From positions 372,001 to 436,000 of the forward strand of contig NW_008805077.1 in NCBI RefSeq assembly GCF_000004825.1: a stretch of DNA of 64,000 bases, given 5' to 3'. The notes beneath the pieces were generated by a model. That model had not been told where the DNA came from, did no database searches, and saw nothing but the letters and a program-made list of their open reading frames with translations. The stretch is from Heterostelium album PN500 (taxonomy: Eukaryota; Evosea; Eumycetozoa; Acytosteliales; Acytosteliaceae). Below are positions 45,861 to 58,019 of the stretch, piece after piece. A program made the translations under genes and the position numbers. How positions within the stretch are numbered: position 1 is the stretch's first letter; every line of letters begins with the position of its first letter.

Positions 45861-47574
45861 ATGAATAATCAAACAGATAAAATAGTAAATCTATCACATT
45901 TAATATTAAATAAAATAATATGTTGTTTAGATGATAATATAGACAGATTTTGTTTCAGTTTAGTTTGTAAGAGATGGTACAAAGATAGAGATAAATATTT
46001 AATATTGAATCTTGATAATATCTTTATTAGAGGTGTTAATAACACTGATTTAAAAGAAAATAATGATAGTTTTAGATTACCTGCATATCATAATATCTTT
46101 ATGAAATCAATTCAATCAAAGACTAACTGTACACTCCTTATTGGTAAAAAACTAACATACCGATCAAGTTATGATTTTATTTTTGAAAGTAAGTTATTTA
46201 ATATGTAATACATTTTTTAAGAATTAGTAAAGTCTAACAAACATATTTGATAAATCTTTCTTAGATGCTCGAGATATCATTGCTATTCCATCTTATATAT
46301 CGACAGTAGCTGTTTTCACTCAACTTTCAGAGAGTGACAACCAATATCTATATCAAATGATGAGTGAATCACGATCAGTTACCGAATTAATTGGATATAG
46401 ATCATTGAAATATAAGATACCCAATACAATCACCAAGCTTTCAACTACTTTTAACTTTAATGAGCCGCTTGTTAAAGGATCACTTCCCAACACTCTACGA
46501 CATCTATTTCTAGATTCTGACATCAACAACGATTTTGAAGTAGGAGTATTTCCAGAGGGTATGACTAAAATTGAACTTATACACAATTTTCAATTCGAAT
46601 TGAAACCAGGAGTATTTCCATCGTCACTTAAAATCCTCATTCTTCCAAACTACCGATTTACACTCAAGCCTGGAGTACTTCCAAACAATCTATACAAACT
46701 CCGCTATTCTGGAGAGAAAACTACATTAGTGGAAGGAGTACTGCCAGAATCACTTAGAATATTGGATATTGCGTCAGCATATTGGCTTGAAGGTCCAGCT
46801 TCTGTCCTACCAGTAAATCTTGAACAACTTACACTAAATGACAAGTACTGTACCGATCTCTTACCAATCAACATCAAAACCCTACCACCCAAACTGAAAG
46901 TTCTCCACTTTCATAAATCATATCAATTAATAGGATCAATTCCCACATCTGTTAACGATCTTCATCTTGCAGAGTGTCAATTCGAATTCAATGAATTGTT
47001 TCCACCAACATTACAATATCACTTTAAACAATTCAAGTATTCCAATAGCGAAATACTTGCGATTCCACCAAATCTAAAGATAGATCGATTGGTAGTAGAA
47101 GGATCGTTCGCAAAACCAATTACATCACTTCCTTCAGGTATAGAATCGATCTACTTGGGAATGTCAATCCAGGGTGTTCCTTTTAGTGGTAATTTCATTC
47201 CAGCAACGGTGAGAGAGATAAGACTACCATATTCAGGAATGATGTTACCTACATTACCAAACACCATTGAATCTTTAGATTTAGGTGAAAACAATCTGGA
47301 AAGATCGATTAATATGATTCCACCTTCGGTAAAGACCCTTACCTTTTCTGAATCTACCAAAAAAGTTCAGCCTCCAGAACATTTCATCAAAAATTTTACC
47401 AATATAATTTATCAAAACTACTATGGGTATGGTGGATATAGAGTCAGAAAGTTAACAGACCAATTCTCTTTGGTCTATTTGGATTCAAATGAACAACTTT
47501 TTGTTCACATAGTCAATCAAAAAAAAATTGAGCGATTACTTCACCATCTGACTCATTTTAAATCAAAAGTTTAA
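45861..47574 (+). CDS. F-box/FNIP-repeat protein
   Basis: Exon 1 is 45861-46188 (F-box, MNNQTDKIVNLSHLILNKII, core FCFSLVCKRWYKDRDKYL), the intron 46189-46264 (phase 1), and exon 2 46265-47574, giving 545 residues. The repeats are more divergent from the other plus-strand gene (FNEPLVKGSLPNTLRHLFL, EVGVFPEGMTKIELI, FELKPGVFPSSLKILIL). The end is VRKLTDQFSLVYLDSNEQLF. It converges with the large minus-strand secreted protein gene; the stop codons are only about 57 bases apart. Intact, with F-box N-terminus and recruiting repeats. Confidence 0.88.
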
Positions 47575-47630
47575 TCGAATAAACAAATAATTAATAAATA
47601 TTAATCTCAAAAGCTTTATAGTTTATTTTA

Positions 47631-50600
47631 TTAGATATTCAAAAACAAAATCAATGATGCAACTACCAAAAATACATAGCTGAATGGGGTCAGTTGATTT
47701 GATTGATTATTAGGTGTTTCAGTTGGTGCTGAGCAGTCGATAATATTGAATGTTGCAGTTTTGATTGAACATCCAGTAGATTCTGTAATTTTGAATTGGT
47801 AGGAACCGTTTGATAGATTGGTAATGTTTGCTGAGTTTCCTCTTATTTCTTGGCCAACCAATGAATTGATTCCATTGGTAACATTATATAAACCGATTAC
47901 AAGTGGACCTTCGATTTCAGAAGTGGCGATAATGCTTGCTGTAGAACAAATCGATGATACTACTTGAGTTTCGATTAAATTGGATTGAACTTGGAAGTTC
48001 ATATTGACAAATTGTCTGCAGCTTCCTTCATGTACGAATGCCTTGACAGAATATTGACCAGCAGAGAACAAACTGGTGGCTGACTTTGTCTGAGTACCAT
48101 TGATAGAATATTCAACATTGGTAGTCTGTTGATTATTGATAAAAGTGGAAAGTGTTACAGATCCAAGGGTAGCAGAGCACTGATTGATTACTGATGCACG
48201 TACTATTGGTGAATTACTTCTGACATAGATATATTGGGAGGAACTACATGAAGTCGCCGAGTTCTTAACAGAGAGGATATCGTAAGGACCCGATGGAAGA
48301 TTGCTCCATTTTCCATTTACAGGTTGTGGATAATCGGTTATTGTTTCTTCGTTGTGAAGTATATAGCTCATTGTTGGATCTGGGTTGGTAATAGTGATTG
48401 TCGCATCACCACTGCCCGAACATGTTTCATTGGTGTAGGTGTATGTAATGGTTGGTGCTGATTCAACATTGGAACTTTCATAATAACCGTAGGAATATCT
48501 TCTTGTTGCTTTTGAAACATAATAAATATACAATCCAGCATAAGCATTAACTTGATTGTGTTCATCCAAGTTTCCATTGCTTGTTGTGATATAATAGGAA
48601 TCAACAACGTTTTGTGGAACTTGGAACTTGGTATCGAGCGATCCACATTTCTTAATCATTTGAATATCGAAATTGGGAGGAGGAAACGATGGTAATGATG
48701 AAATTAATGTGCAAAAATCATTGTAATTGACCTGCATGATTCCACTAAAGCCTGTGAAAAATGAATTTGACATAAATCGAGGGTAACTAAATTTTGAGCT
48801 CAAAATACCTGGTACCCGTGAATCTTCAATTCTAATATATGAACTAGTATTAAAATTGAAAGTACCATAGATCGATCCTGAATATAAATTGATATCTGAA
48901 TATGTCAGATCTATATAAAATAGAAAAGGTTAGTTTAAATGTTTTTCATCTAAAAAAATAAAAGAATTATTTTATCTTACCAATTTCAAGTTGTTCAAAA
49001 TCACCAGTAACATACCAACTACAAAAGTCTCCAGATTGAACATAATAGTTACTTTGACCATAAGGCTGATTAATCATTACTTGTATGCCAGGCATATAAT
49101 AAATATCGTTAATCTTGATATTTTGAATGGGGTTTCCTAATTGGTCAAAACCAGAGAATTTATAGATACCATCCGCTGGTCCACTACTAGGTTTGCAAGT
49201 TGCAGGTTGAACTACATCCATTTTGATTTGACCATCCGTTATAATTTTAACTTGTATGTTTCCAACTCCACATACAGAGTGATTAAATTTGATTAAATAC
49301 TCATCGTTTTCAAGTTTGTTGAAAGATCCATCGGTAGCGTTGGTTGAGTCGAAAACCAATTCTGAAAAATCCTGATAATTTGAAAATACAATGGATCCTG
49401 TTGGTTGGCCACAGTTTGATGAATTTTGGTGGGTAATTGTTGGAGTCAAATCTATATTACTTGTATGAGGAAGATCGACATTGAGAATGGTTGTACAACC
49501 TCCTTTGGCATTCTTATAGAAGAGCTCTACAACATGTTGACCACTTGGAATTTGATATGTTGCACTATTACTATTGATTGCAACTTTAATATTATCGATC
49601 CAAATAGTGTCCAAATCTAAAAGATTTACTGATTCCAATTGAATTGTTGCAAGTGAATATTTACAAACGGCTGGTGTCAAAATCTTATATGTTGTGGAAC
49701 TAATTGAATCTTAATCAATAAATTCAATAAATTCAATTAATAATTAATAATTTAAGAAATTGAATCTTTAATTGATAAAGAAAATTCTTACCATTAATAT
49801 AAAATTCATATTGAAGTTGAGGACAAACACCATAGGTAAATTGATGAGTGTAGGATTCACCAATATTAACATTATCTAAAGTTACATTCTGGATAATGAC
49901 TCCTTTGTTTACCAATTGCAAATTGACAGATACTTTTTCACTACAAGAAGTTGGGATCTGTGTCAATTGTTGATAGACTTCAAAGGATGAAGTGTCTGCA
50001 TTATTAAGTGGATTAACTATATCAAAAGAAGTATAGGAACAACCCGATTTCTCTTGGTATAAAAATGAAAGTGTATCGGAAGCAAATACATTGCTGTAGA
50101 CTCCATTTGTAGATGTATAATTGATATTAAGTCTTACATCTTGTAAGATTATATCTTTGAAAGATTGATAATTTTGAAGGACAACTGAATAGGTTCCAAG
50201 ACAATCGTTGGTGGTTGCGTCAATCGAATACAATGGTCTATTGGAATAACGGATATTGAAGTGATCTCCACACAATGGTTGAACAGAATAACCGGTATTG
50301 TATTTGAATTCCATTTGATTGAATTTTAGTGGAACTTGGTTGACTTGAATATCGGAAATATTTCCACCAGCATAATGGAATGTAATGGATCCATTTGATG
50401 AGCATGTTGGGTAGGTATCGATGGTGTAGGTGACGTTTGAACTGAAAGAAGGGATACTATAAGTGTAGGATTTGATATATTGACCTATTATTTGAACATT
50501 GATTGATGCTCTTTGGGCAACTGTCAAGATATCACCCAATTTGTAAACTACGCCATTAACTTGCACACCATAGTTGGCACCTGTGACATTGTAACCGAAA

Positions 50601-51508
50601 TCCAGTGAAATGTCTACAGTTCCAGTGGAACAATTTACCGAATGGATAGTAGTTTCAATACCTGGCGATGCAGATGGAGCGAATGTCATTATTTGAGTTC
50701 CGCAAGTCTCAGAGACAGCATAGAGTGTATATTGCTTTTGGTTTACCACTTCGAAAGAGTTGGAATCAATGGGATTAACAATTATTTTTTGGGAATCAAA
50801 TAATTGGAGTGAAGTAAATAGCTCGGAATTCAAGACCACCATAGTTAGATTCTTTCCAATTTCAGCTTCCTTATAACCGATAACAGGAACCAATGGATTC
50901 TGTGCCTCAAGTTTCAAATTAACTACGACGGATGATGTTGGTGACTTACTGAATTGAAGGAGATAGGCACCGTTAAGATTAACCAAATAGTTAAAGGTTG
51001 GTGTGTTTGAATATTTTATGTAGGTAGTTGGAACTTGGAAACTATCGATGGTGTAGGTCTTGATTTGCATAACAGTGTTGTTGGCAGCAGTGATTGTGGC
51101 GTTGGTATAGAGGCATATTGGCTGTACGATATCTACATTCGGAATGGTCAGAGTATCTGTGTTGGAGACAAGAGTACGATTACAAAGCACACCATTACTG
51201 TCACGGAATGTAAAGTAGAGATCGTAGGCATCGTTGACATAGAATCTAAGACGTGGATTACTTGTACCGTAGGCACTGAGAATCTTCTCGGCAATTGCAC
51301 CTTTAGTTTGACCAACACCACCCAAATCCAGGAGAGTGTCAGTTCTGTCAGCATAGACGAGTTCGACATACCAATATTTCGAAAACTTAGAAAAATAATA
51401 ATTTCCTTTAGGTGCATTCGATCCGCACTCTGCAGAATAAACAACACTATTTCCAATAAAAGTTAATAAATATAATACAAATAATAAATAAAATAATTTA
51501 GGAATCAT
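47631..51508 (-). CDS. Large secreted adhesin-like protein with SprB-like repeats
   Basis: Exons 51508-49792, 49709-48981 and 48910-47631 give 1241 residues (both introns phase 1). Signal peptide MIPKLFYLLFVLYLLTFIGN. The body is rich in Thr/Asn/Ser/Val with many single Cys spaced at domain intervals. The pattern CSGSGDATITITNPDPTMSY, NGKWSNLPSGPYDILSV and CSIKTATF repeats the SprB-like (C-x-G/S-x-A-x-I...L-x-x-G-x-Y-x-h-x-V) beta-sandwich seen in bacterial gliding adhesins; the match is by eye. The C-terminus (YVFLVVASLILFLNI) is a hydrophobic tail without basic residues, as in GPI-anchored proteins. Likely a cell-surface or matrix protein. Expression is unknown. Confidence 0.72.
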
Positions 51509-52020
51509 CTTTTCTTTTACTGTTTATTTAATAATCAAATGAGAAGAACGATGGTTTTTACTATGGTTGGACCAACGATCAGAATCCAAGTTATCAAAAG
51601 GAAAAAAAAAATCAAAAAATTATAATTTTAAGCTCAACGTTTGTTTTTTCAAGGAATTGATCAAAAAAAAATCTTTGAAGTTGATTTTTCACACGTCTAC
51701 ATGTCAAAAGATCTAATTTTATTTTTGGTTTTGCGGCAACCTTTGTAATCACAAAAAAAATGCTTTGATAGTTCATCTTTGATAGATAAATCAAAGATCT
51801 ATCGAGTTAAAAAAAAATATGTTAGGATGATTTTGCATTTTAACCCAAAATAAAATAGATTGAAATCAATAAAAATAAGAGCACCCAGAAGTTCACACTT
51901 TTTGCAATTTAATTTAAAATTGTAAAGAAAAAAAAAAAGTCAAAATTGTTTTGATCAGAAAAAAAAAAAAAAAAAGTAAAGTTAATTAAATTAAATACAT
52001 AGATTATATATAGATAGATA
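51509..52020. other. Divergent promoter region
   Basis: 512 bp between two divergent genes, the surface protein (minus) and UCHL5 (plus). Long A tracts occur near 51929-51974. A 60-codon minus frame at 51612-51794 has no motif, so I leave it out. Confidence 0.6.
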
Positions 52021-53426
52021 ATGAGTGATAGTGGTTGGTGTACAATTGAAAGTGATCCCGGTGTATTCACAGAACTCATCGAGAAAATCGGTGTAAAAGA
52101 TGTGCAGGTAGAAGAACTCTACATGTTAGAACCTTCAGAATTCAATAAAATAAAGTAAGTACTTACTTTGTTTAACAATTATTGATTTATAATAAACTAA
52201 CTAATAATTGTAACTTTTACTGTTATTTACTTACTTATTATATAGACCAATATATGGATTAATCTTTTTATTTAAATGGCAATCGACAACAGAAGACCGA
52301 ACACCAGCAGAGAATGAGAATCTATTCTTTGCCAATCAAGTGATCAACAATGCATGTGCTACTCAAGCGATTCTCTCGATTCTACTCAATAGTCCTGATA
52401 TTGATATCGGTGATGATCTTAATAATTTAAAACAATTCACTGCTGGTTTCCCACCAATGGTATGTTATTATATAATAAAATCTTTATTTTTTTATTTCTA
52501 TATATATACTTATTATATCTTTACTAAAAAGATGAAAGGAGAAGCTATTGGTGAATTAAATATTCTTAGAGATACACATAATAGTTTTGCAAGGTAAAAA
52601 GAAAAAAACATTCATTATTATACTTTTCAGATTAATTACTATAGTGATTGACTAATACTACTTTTTTAATGAATATGTATAGACCTGAACCATTTATATT
52701 TGGATCTAAACCAGCTAAAAAAGATGACGATGTATTCCATTTCATTAGTTATATTCCTTTTGAAGGAAAGATTTACGAGTTGGATGGTTTGAAAAAAGGT
52801 CCTTTCTGTTTGGGTGAATGTACCGACGATGATTGGCTTGAGAAAGTATCACCAATCATTCAACAAAGAATCGAAAAGTAACTATATAAATATAATCATT
52901 ATTGTAATATAATTAGTTTGTTGTTACTAATACGTTAAACCATTACTCTACTCCTATTATTATTATTAACAACTATAGATACAGTCAAACAGAGATTAGA
53001 TTCAATTTAATGGCAGTGATAAAGAATCGTCAGACAATCTACCGTGAACAACTAGCACATTTCGAGAAGAAGAAGAAAGCTATACTTTTGAGTCTCTCCA
53101 ATATCGATACCTCTGTAGAGTCGCAGATGGATATCGATAAGCCAGCTGCTGCTGGTGGTGCCGGTGCTGACCAAGAAGACTTCCAATTGCCGACCGACAA
53201 AGATCAGTTGGATGCACTGCTCTTGGAGTGTGAGACACACATCGATGAAATCAAGCACAACATCAGCTCGGAGCAAGAGAAGTTCAAACTCTGGAAGGAT
53301 GAGAACATCAGAAGAAAACACAACTACATCCCTTTGATTATCAATTTACTAAAGATACTGGCTGAAAAAGAAGAGTTGGTTCCACTGATTCAGAAGGCCA
53401 AAGAAAAAGAAAGTAAATCGAAATAA
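52021..53426 (+). CDS. uch2: Ubiquitin carboxyl-terminal hydrolase UCHL5/UCH37
   Basis: Five exons, 52021-52154, 52246-52459, 52532-52593, 52683-52877 and 52979-53426, encode 350 residues with consistent phases. The start [20 protein letters not shown] matches the UCH domain. Catalytic residues are Cys82 in [11 protein letters not shown], His156 in [12 protein letters not shown] and Asp171 in [10 protein letters not shown], with the spacing of human UCHL5 (88, 164, 179). The helical C-terminus ([18 protein letters not shown], then [13 protein letters not shown]) is the ULD region that binds the proteasome through ADRM1/RPN13 and the INO80 subunit NFRKB. It trims ubiquitin chains at the 19S particle. 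The symbol is taken from homologues and not certain. Confidence 0.96.
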
Positions 53427-53869
53427 AATCAGCAACCAAACCAATCCAACAAACAGAATACAGATTTAAACGATCCACATCTATCCATACACTTACTTCT
53501 ATATTTGTAAATAAAAGTATATAAATATATTAAAATTGATAATTCATAATAATTAAGAAATCTTAAATTAATTGTGTATAGATAAATGATCTTCATGGCC
53601 AAACAATTACAAAACGACAACTATATTTTAAAGCAATATCTCATAGACCACTCTATAAGAACTTAACAACTGCATGGGCGACACTGATTTGGTGAAAAGG
53701 CTATTAAAAGTAAGATAAACAGAGTACAACCTTATAGTGATTACTTATTGTATGTGATACAATAAATGTTTATTTGTTTTTTATTTAATTTAATTGTGAA
53801 TGCATTTAGAAATGCTTTAAAGCTTTTGAATTTGAGTGAGGCGATGATAGATGAAGAGTACTATTTTGG
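53427..53869. other. Spacer between two convergent genes
   Basis: Contains the 3' flanks of UCHL5 and of the secreted protein gene. AT-rich. Nothing else is recognised. Confidence 0.5.
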
Positions 53870-54493
53870 CTAGGATTCAATACATTCTGGACAAGGAGTG
53901 CCACTACAATCACAAACACCATTATTAAAATTGATGTCTCCAGATGGACAATAGTAGCACTCGTTTCCAATGCACATGGAGTTTGGTTCATCAGAGCATG
54001 AGGGCAGAGTAATCTTGGGAGGGATTCCTACTGTTCCGGAGGGCAATCCAACCTTTTTGATTCTTTGAGAATTACTGGTTGGACCATTTCCACCATAGAT
54101 CAAATAGATCTTCTGACCAGCAACATCGGGGTTGTAGGTGACTACAAGGACCATCGAGGTGTTTACGGTCTCAAAGTTGCAGGGGGGGATCCAAGTGTAT
54201 TGGAACCAACCACTGTTGATGGCGGTGACAAGGGATAAGTAGGAATAGCCATTCTGGAATTGCTCAAACTGACTTTCCTCCAAAAGCATCCCATTGAAGG
54301 GGAACGTTGTCGGGGAATAGTTTTCATCTGCACCGGCATACATGAATATGGAATCTTGGCTCGAGAACTCACCAGTGCATGAAATGGCGCTGTATCCTGT
54401 ACTTGAGGTGGGAAGGTAGCCCTGTACATTGCACCAGGCAATACAGGACGATATAGATGAAAAAAAAGTTAATACCAATAATAAGCTATTCAT
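53870..54493 (-). CDS. Small secreted Cys-rich protein
   Basis: Single-exon frame, 207 residues. A longer reading from 54550 adds a Met-less hydrophilic start; the ATG at 54493 (MNSLLLVLTFFSSISSCIAW) gives a clean signal peptide. The mature part has a beta-rich centre (SIFMYAGADENYSPTTFPF and SGWFQYTWIPPCNF) and a Cys-dense tail (CSDEPNSMCIGNECYYC, VCDCSGTPCPECIES). No transmembrane segment. Family unknown. Likely extracellular or in the endolysosomal lumen. Confidence 0.75.
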   Translation of the reverse strand: MNSLLLVLTFFSSISSCIAWCNVQGYLPTSSTGYSAISCTGEFSSQDSIFMYAGADENYSPTTFPFNGMLLEESQFEQFQNGYSYLSLVTAINSGWFQYTWIPPCNFETVNTSMVLVVTYNPDVAGQKIYLIYGGNGPTSNSQRIKKVGLPSGTVGIPPKITLPSCSDEPNSMCIGNECYYCPSGDINFNNGVCDCSGTPCPECIES

Positions 54494-55080
54494 TATATAT
54501 TTATAAGTTGTACTATTGTTAAATAAAGATATGTTTAAATAATAAGGCAAGCCTCTTTAAATAATAAAATAATCATTGTATTGGTCCACAAAAGATTTTA
54601 AAACATTGATATTTTGGCTTTTTCAATCAAAATGTGAACCAACTTGAAAAAACCATAAATAGACTAGATATTATTATATTTCTAGGAATGAAGAAGATTT
54701 TATTTGTTTATTTTATCGACACCAGTCCAGCAAAAAAGTATTTAACCACAACTCATCTCCTGATGATTCTTCGGATGGCGATTATATAGCACCCACCATT
54801 CCAATCAATTTTGGAAGTCCAATGGAAAATGATAATAATAACAACAAGAACAATAACAAGAATAATAATCAAAATACATCAACTATCATCATTTGTAGAC
54901 TGATGTTGATAAAATAAACAAAATACAAAACAAAACTTCCTCCCAACAACTTTCGCCTGCCCATTAATTTTAAAAAATGTAAAAATTAAAAATTAGTGGG
55001 GTTTATGTGATCAGAGAGGTTTTTTATATTATTCGATTTATGGTTATAAGCAAGAGCCAGTTTGTTTTGTCAATATATTG
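54494..55080. other. Spacer with a short coding remnant
   Basis: 54704-54918 on the plus strand is open without a start and reads RHQSSKKVFNHNSSPDDSSD, then GDYIAPTIPINFGSP, an Asn/Lys tract, and a stop. The Asn-repeat and Ser/Asp content look like dictyostelid coding sequence, probably a remnant. The rest is AT-rich, containing the promoter of the secreted protein gene. Confidence 0.3.
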
Positions 55081-55173
55081 AATTCAATTCAATGACAGAT
55101 GGAAAAAATTAAAATTTGGGCGTCAACCACTCAAATTTTTTTAATTTGTTTCTGTTTTTCCAAGGAATTAAAC
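55081..55173 (+). repeat. Dispersed palindromic repeat, left arm
   Basis: About 92 bases that match, as reverse complement, the arm at 56050-56142 with only a few differences. The core (aaaattaaaatttggg, gtcaaccactc, aaatttttttaattt) is itself an imperfect hairpin. The two arms enclose the membrane-protein gene at 55245-55766. Confidence 0.85.
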
Positions 55174-55244
55174 ATATTTTAAAATCTTTTGGAAGTCACA
55201 CTCTTGTATTATTAGTAAAGGCCTTAAGACAACTGATATTCAAA

Positions 55245-55766
55245 ATGAAACTTCTAATATTTCTATTATTTATCTCTTCAATAACAATATCTCTTTCATG
55301 CGATTTCAACAATTACAACGGTGAGTGGCTTTGCCTACCTTGTGGCGGTATATACTCTTGCACAGGCTCAGGTACATGTTTTGCCAACCCCAGTGACATT
55401 TCATCACAATGCAAGCTTCCGTCAGATGCCTCCGACTGGATGTGCTGCCAATCAGATACTTGTTCGATTTCTGGAACAGGTTTATGTACCTATACTCCAC
55501 CAACGACATCAACATCAACGTCAACAGAAGAACCTAGTTGTGATCATATACAATGTCCATTTTATCAAAGTTGTCAATGTGTCTGCGTTGGTTGTAGTGG
55601 AGTAGGACTTGGCTGCTTTGAGTGCAAGACTCAATCTTGGTTTATTGCTCTTATGGTAATTATTCCTATTGGGATTGTTATCCTTGCAATTGTTTTCATT
55701 GTTTTCAGATATAAAAAAGTGAGGAAAAGCCATGACTCAACAAAAGAACCACTAAACTCAAACTAA
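55245..55766 (+). CDS. Small Cys-rich type I membrane protein inside an inverted repeat
   Basis: 173 residues, single exon. The frame is open upstream to 55116 but without an ATG, so the start is at 55245 (MKLLIFLLFISSITISLSCD, a signal peptide). The ectodomain has about 18 Cys (GEWLCLPCGGIYSCTGSGTC, then QSCQCVCVGCSGVGLGCFEC), a short Thr/Ser-Pro linker, a transmembrane helix at about 132-154 (WFIALMVIIPIGIVILAIVF) and a basic tail (RYKKVRKSHDST). Predicted cell-surface or vesicle-membrane protein. No family is recognised. It lies between the two arms of an inverted repeat, so it may be a mobile or duplicated gene cassette. Confidence 0.78.
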   Translation: MKLLIFLLFISSITISLSCDFNNYNGEWLCLPCGGIYSCTGSGTCFANPSDISSQCKLPSDASDWMCCQSDTCSISGTGLCTYTPPTTSTSTSTEEPSCDHIQCPFYQSCQCVCVGCSGVGLGCFECKTQSWFIALMVIIPIGIVILAIVFIVFRYKKVRKSHDSTKEPLNSN

Positions 55767-56049
55767 AAATAAAGGAATTATTGTTTTCCCACCAAACAAC
55801 AACATTTATGTCTTAAATCGACATAAATAGATTAACAAGTAGTACAATTAAACAAGTTCTTTATATATATTTCAATGATATAGGAGGTGATATCATCTCA
55901 TCCAAATGTATTTTAGTGAAGAGTGAGTGGGTTAATTAATCTCTCTAGAAATTTAGTACATTTAAGAGGGTTTTGGACATTATGAATGAGGACATAGTTG
56001 CAAATTTGTTTTAATATTAATTTTAAATATCTATTAGAAACATTTTCAA

Positions 56050-56142
56050 GTTTAATTCCATGGAAAAAGAGAGGCAAATTAAAAAAATTTGAGTGGTTGA
56101 CCCCCAAATTTTAATTTTTTCCATCTGTCATTGAATGGAATT
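56050..56142 (-). repeat. Dispersed palindromic repeat, right arm
   Basis: Near-perfect reverse complement of 55081-55173. Same core and the same flanking motif ggaattaaac. A weaker third copy lies at 6319-6385. Confidence 0.85.
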
Positions 56143-56275
56143 AAACACATCATAAACCTCAGTGCACCACTTCAAAGAATCATAAACCTCTCGACATAAA
56201 GAAAAACTAAAGATATTATCTGCAATTATGCCGAAGCAAATTAATAATATTATTAAAAAAATATCTACTTGACCA

Positions 56276-56369
56276 AAATGAAATAGAGGTGCAACTTTGG
56301 GTGAAGAATTTGAAAAAAAAAACTTTTCAAAACTGATAAAAGGTGCAATGTTGCACCTTTATTTCATTT
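56276..56369. repeat. Hairpin repeat with 20-nt arms
   Basis: 56276-56295 (aaatgaaatagaggtgcaac) is complementary to 56350-56369 with one mismatch. Inside it, ggtgcaatgttgcacc at 56342-56357 is a short palindrome. No gene is nearby. It may be a remnant of a small mobile element. Confidence 0.6.
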
Positions 56370-58019
56370 GAAAGTTACTTTGTTCACATTACAAATAATT
56401 TGAACAGATAATATACAACTTTTCGAAGTTTAATTTTTTTATTAAAAATGATAATAACATTAGTAATAGTAATTTTAATATCAATATTACTAGTTTTATT
56501 AATTCTACTTTAATTTTATTGAGTAATGCTACACACATTAATGATAGGTAAATACTATTTGTTAAATACTATAACAGCCGCATTATTATTTTAACTTCAG
56601 TCTTGATTGGTTTATAGAGGTACAAATAGCGATAAATCACTAGAATCTCACTTGACTAATGATAAAGAAGTCAAGAGCTTTGATTTATTATATTTAATAT
56701 TCCTCATAGTAATGTTTTCTTAATTTATTTTCCTATCAACCATTTATAAAAGAAAGTTGGATGATGCAGAAGAAGATGAATATGAAGAGTACGCAGATGA
56801 AAGCAATGAAAATGTGGAGCCTGCAACAATAAAGAAAAGGAAATTTAAAAGCTAGCAAAGTATGGCAAAGGATAGAATAAGATCGAGTAAACAGCGTGAA
56901 ATGACAAAAGAAGCCTTTATCAACCTGAGTGAAAGAAATGAGAGACTAGAAAGAAAGCTAACGGAAAAAAAAGGATTGCAAGATATTTAACAACTAATAG
57001 AAAGACTTGGTCACTTTATAGATAGTTATGAGGAGGAGGGGTATTGACATAGAGAGTGATAGTCTTATATTAACTATAGACGAAGATGATGTCATTGCAG
57101 TTGACGGTGTTAGTGTAGTTGATATTGTTAGTAATAATGAGAACAATATTAATCCAAGAGCAGAGGTAAACCAATTGGTTGATAATTCTCTTGCTTTTAT
57201 CAATTGATAATTGTAATATGTTATTAGAAAATATCAAGATACATTTAAAGGTAGAGTGTATATTAATAGAATAAAACAATAGAATCTATATAAATTTATA
57301 TGTGTAGTCTTTGACAGAAAAAAGTGGAAAAAGAAAGAAATTTATAGCTCCATTGGTAAAAGGATTTTGTTATTTTACAATGGTATTATAATACATATAA
57401 ACATATAAATATAATACTTACAACTTTGATATAAAATTAGGAATTACTTTAGGAATAGTTTTGGTAGAAGGAATATAGATTTAATGAATGTAATAAAGTT
57501 TAGAGATATAATTTACAGTATAAGATTTAAAGATAATAATTTATTTGATTTACAATTTGTTAAAAATCAAATTAACCCCCACACCTGACTAGACGTAGCG
57601 AAAATAGTGTTCTGAAGTCGACACAAAAACAAAAAAATAGGTGAACAGCTGTGGTACTCTGTGTCAATTTTTTTTCGTTTTTCTCACTAGCTTTATTTGA
57701 CTTTTAACATTTGAATAGAATAATATTTGGAAATGCTGATTAATGTTGGGTAAATCATTAAATCCATAGTGGATTTCTATGGTATTTATACTGTTGGATT
57801 TCTTCGACCAGTGCAGTTGTCCAATCTCAGAAATCTATTCTTGATTAAGTAGAATAAAAAGAAAATAAATTTATTAACAAATAAAGTAAAATAATTAAAT
57901 TGAGAAAAGTTATTTGATAAATTGTTTGTGAAGTAGCTGTTGAACTAAATTAAAAATTTGTTGTATCTAAATAAATATTTGATATATATCTTATATGAGA
58001 ATTATTTTTATTGTTGATT

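Larger units (their letters stand above)
55767..58019. other. Gene-poor region with coding remnants and hairpins
   Basis: 2.2 kb without an intact gene. The right arm of the inverted repeat is at 56050-56142 and a hairpin at 56276-56369. Coding-like remnants on the plus strand include RKLDDAEEDEYEEYADESNE at about 56753-56854 and QSMAKDRIRSSKQREMTKEA with SERNERLERKLTEKKG at 56856-56989, the latter a coiled-coil-like fragment. 57000-58019 is AT-rich with no clear features. Confidence 0.5.
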
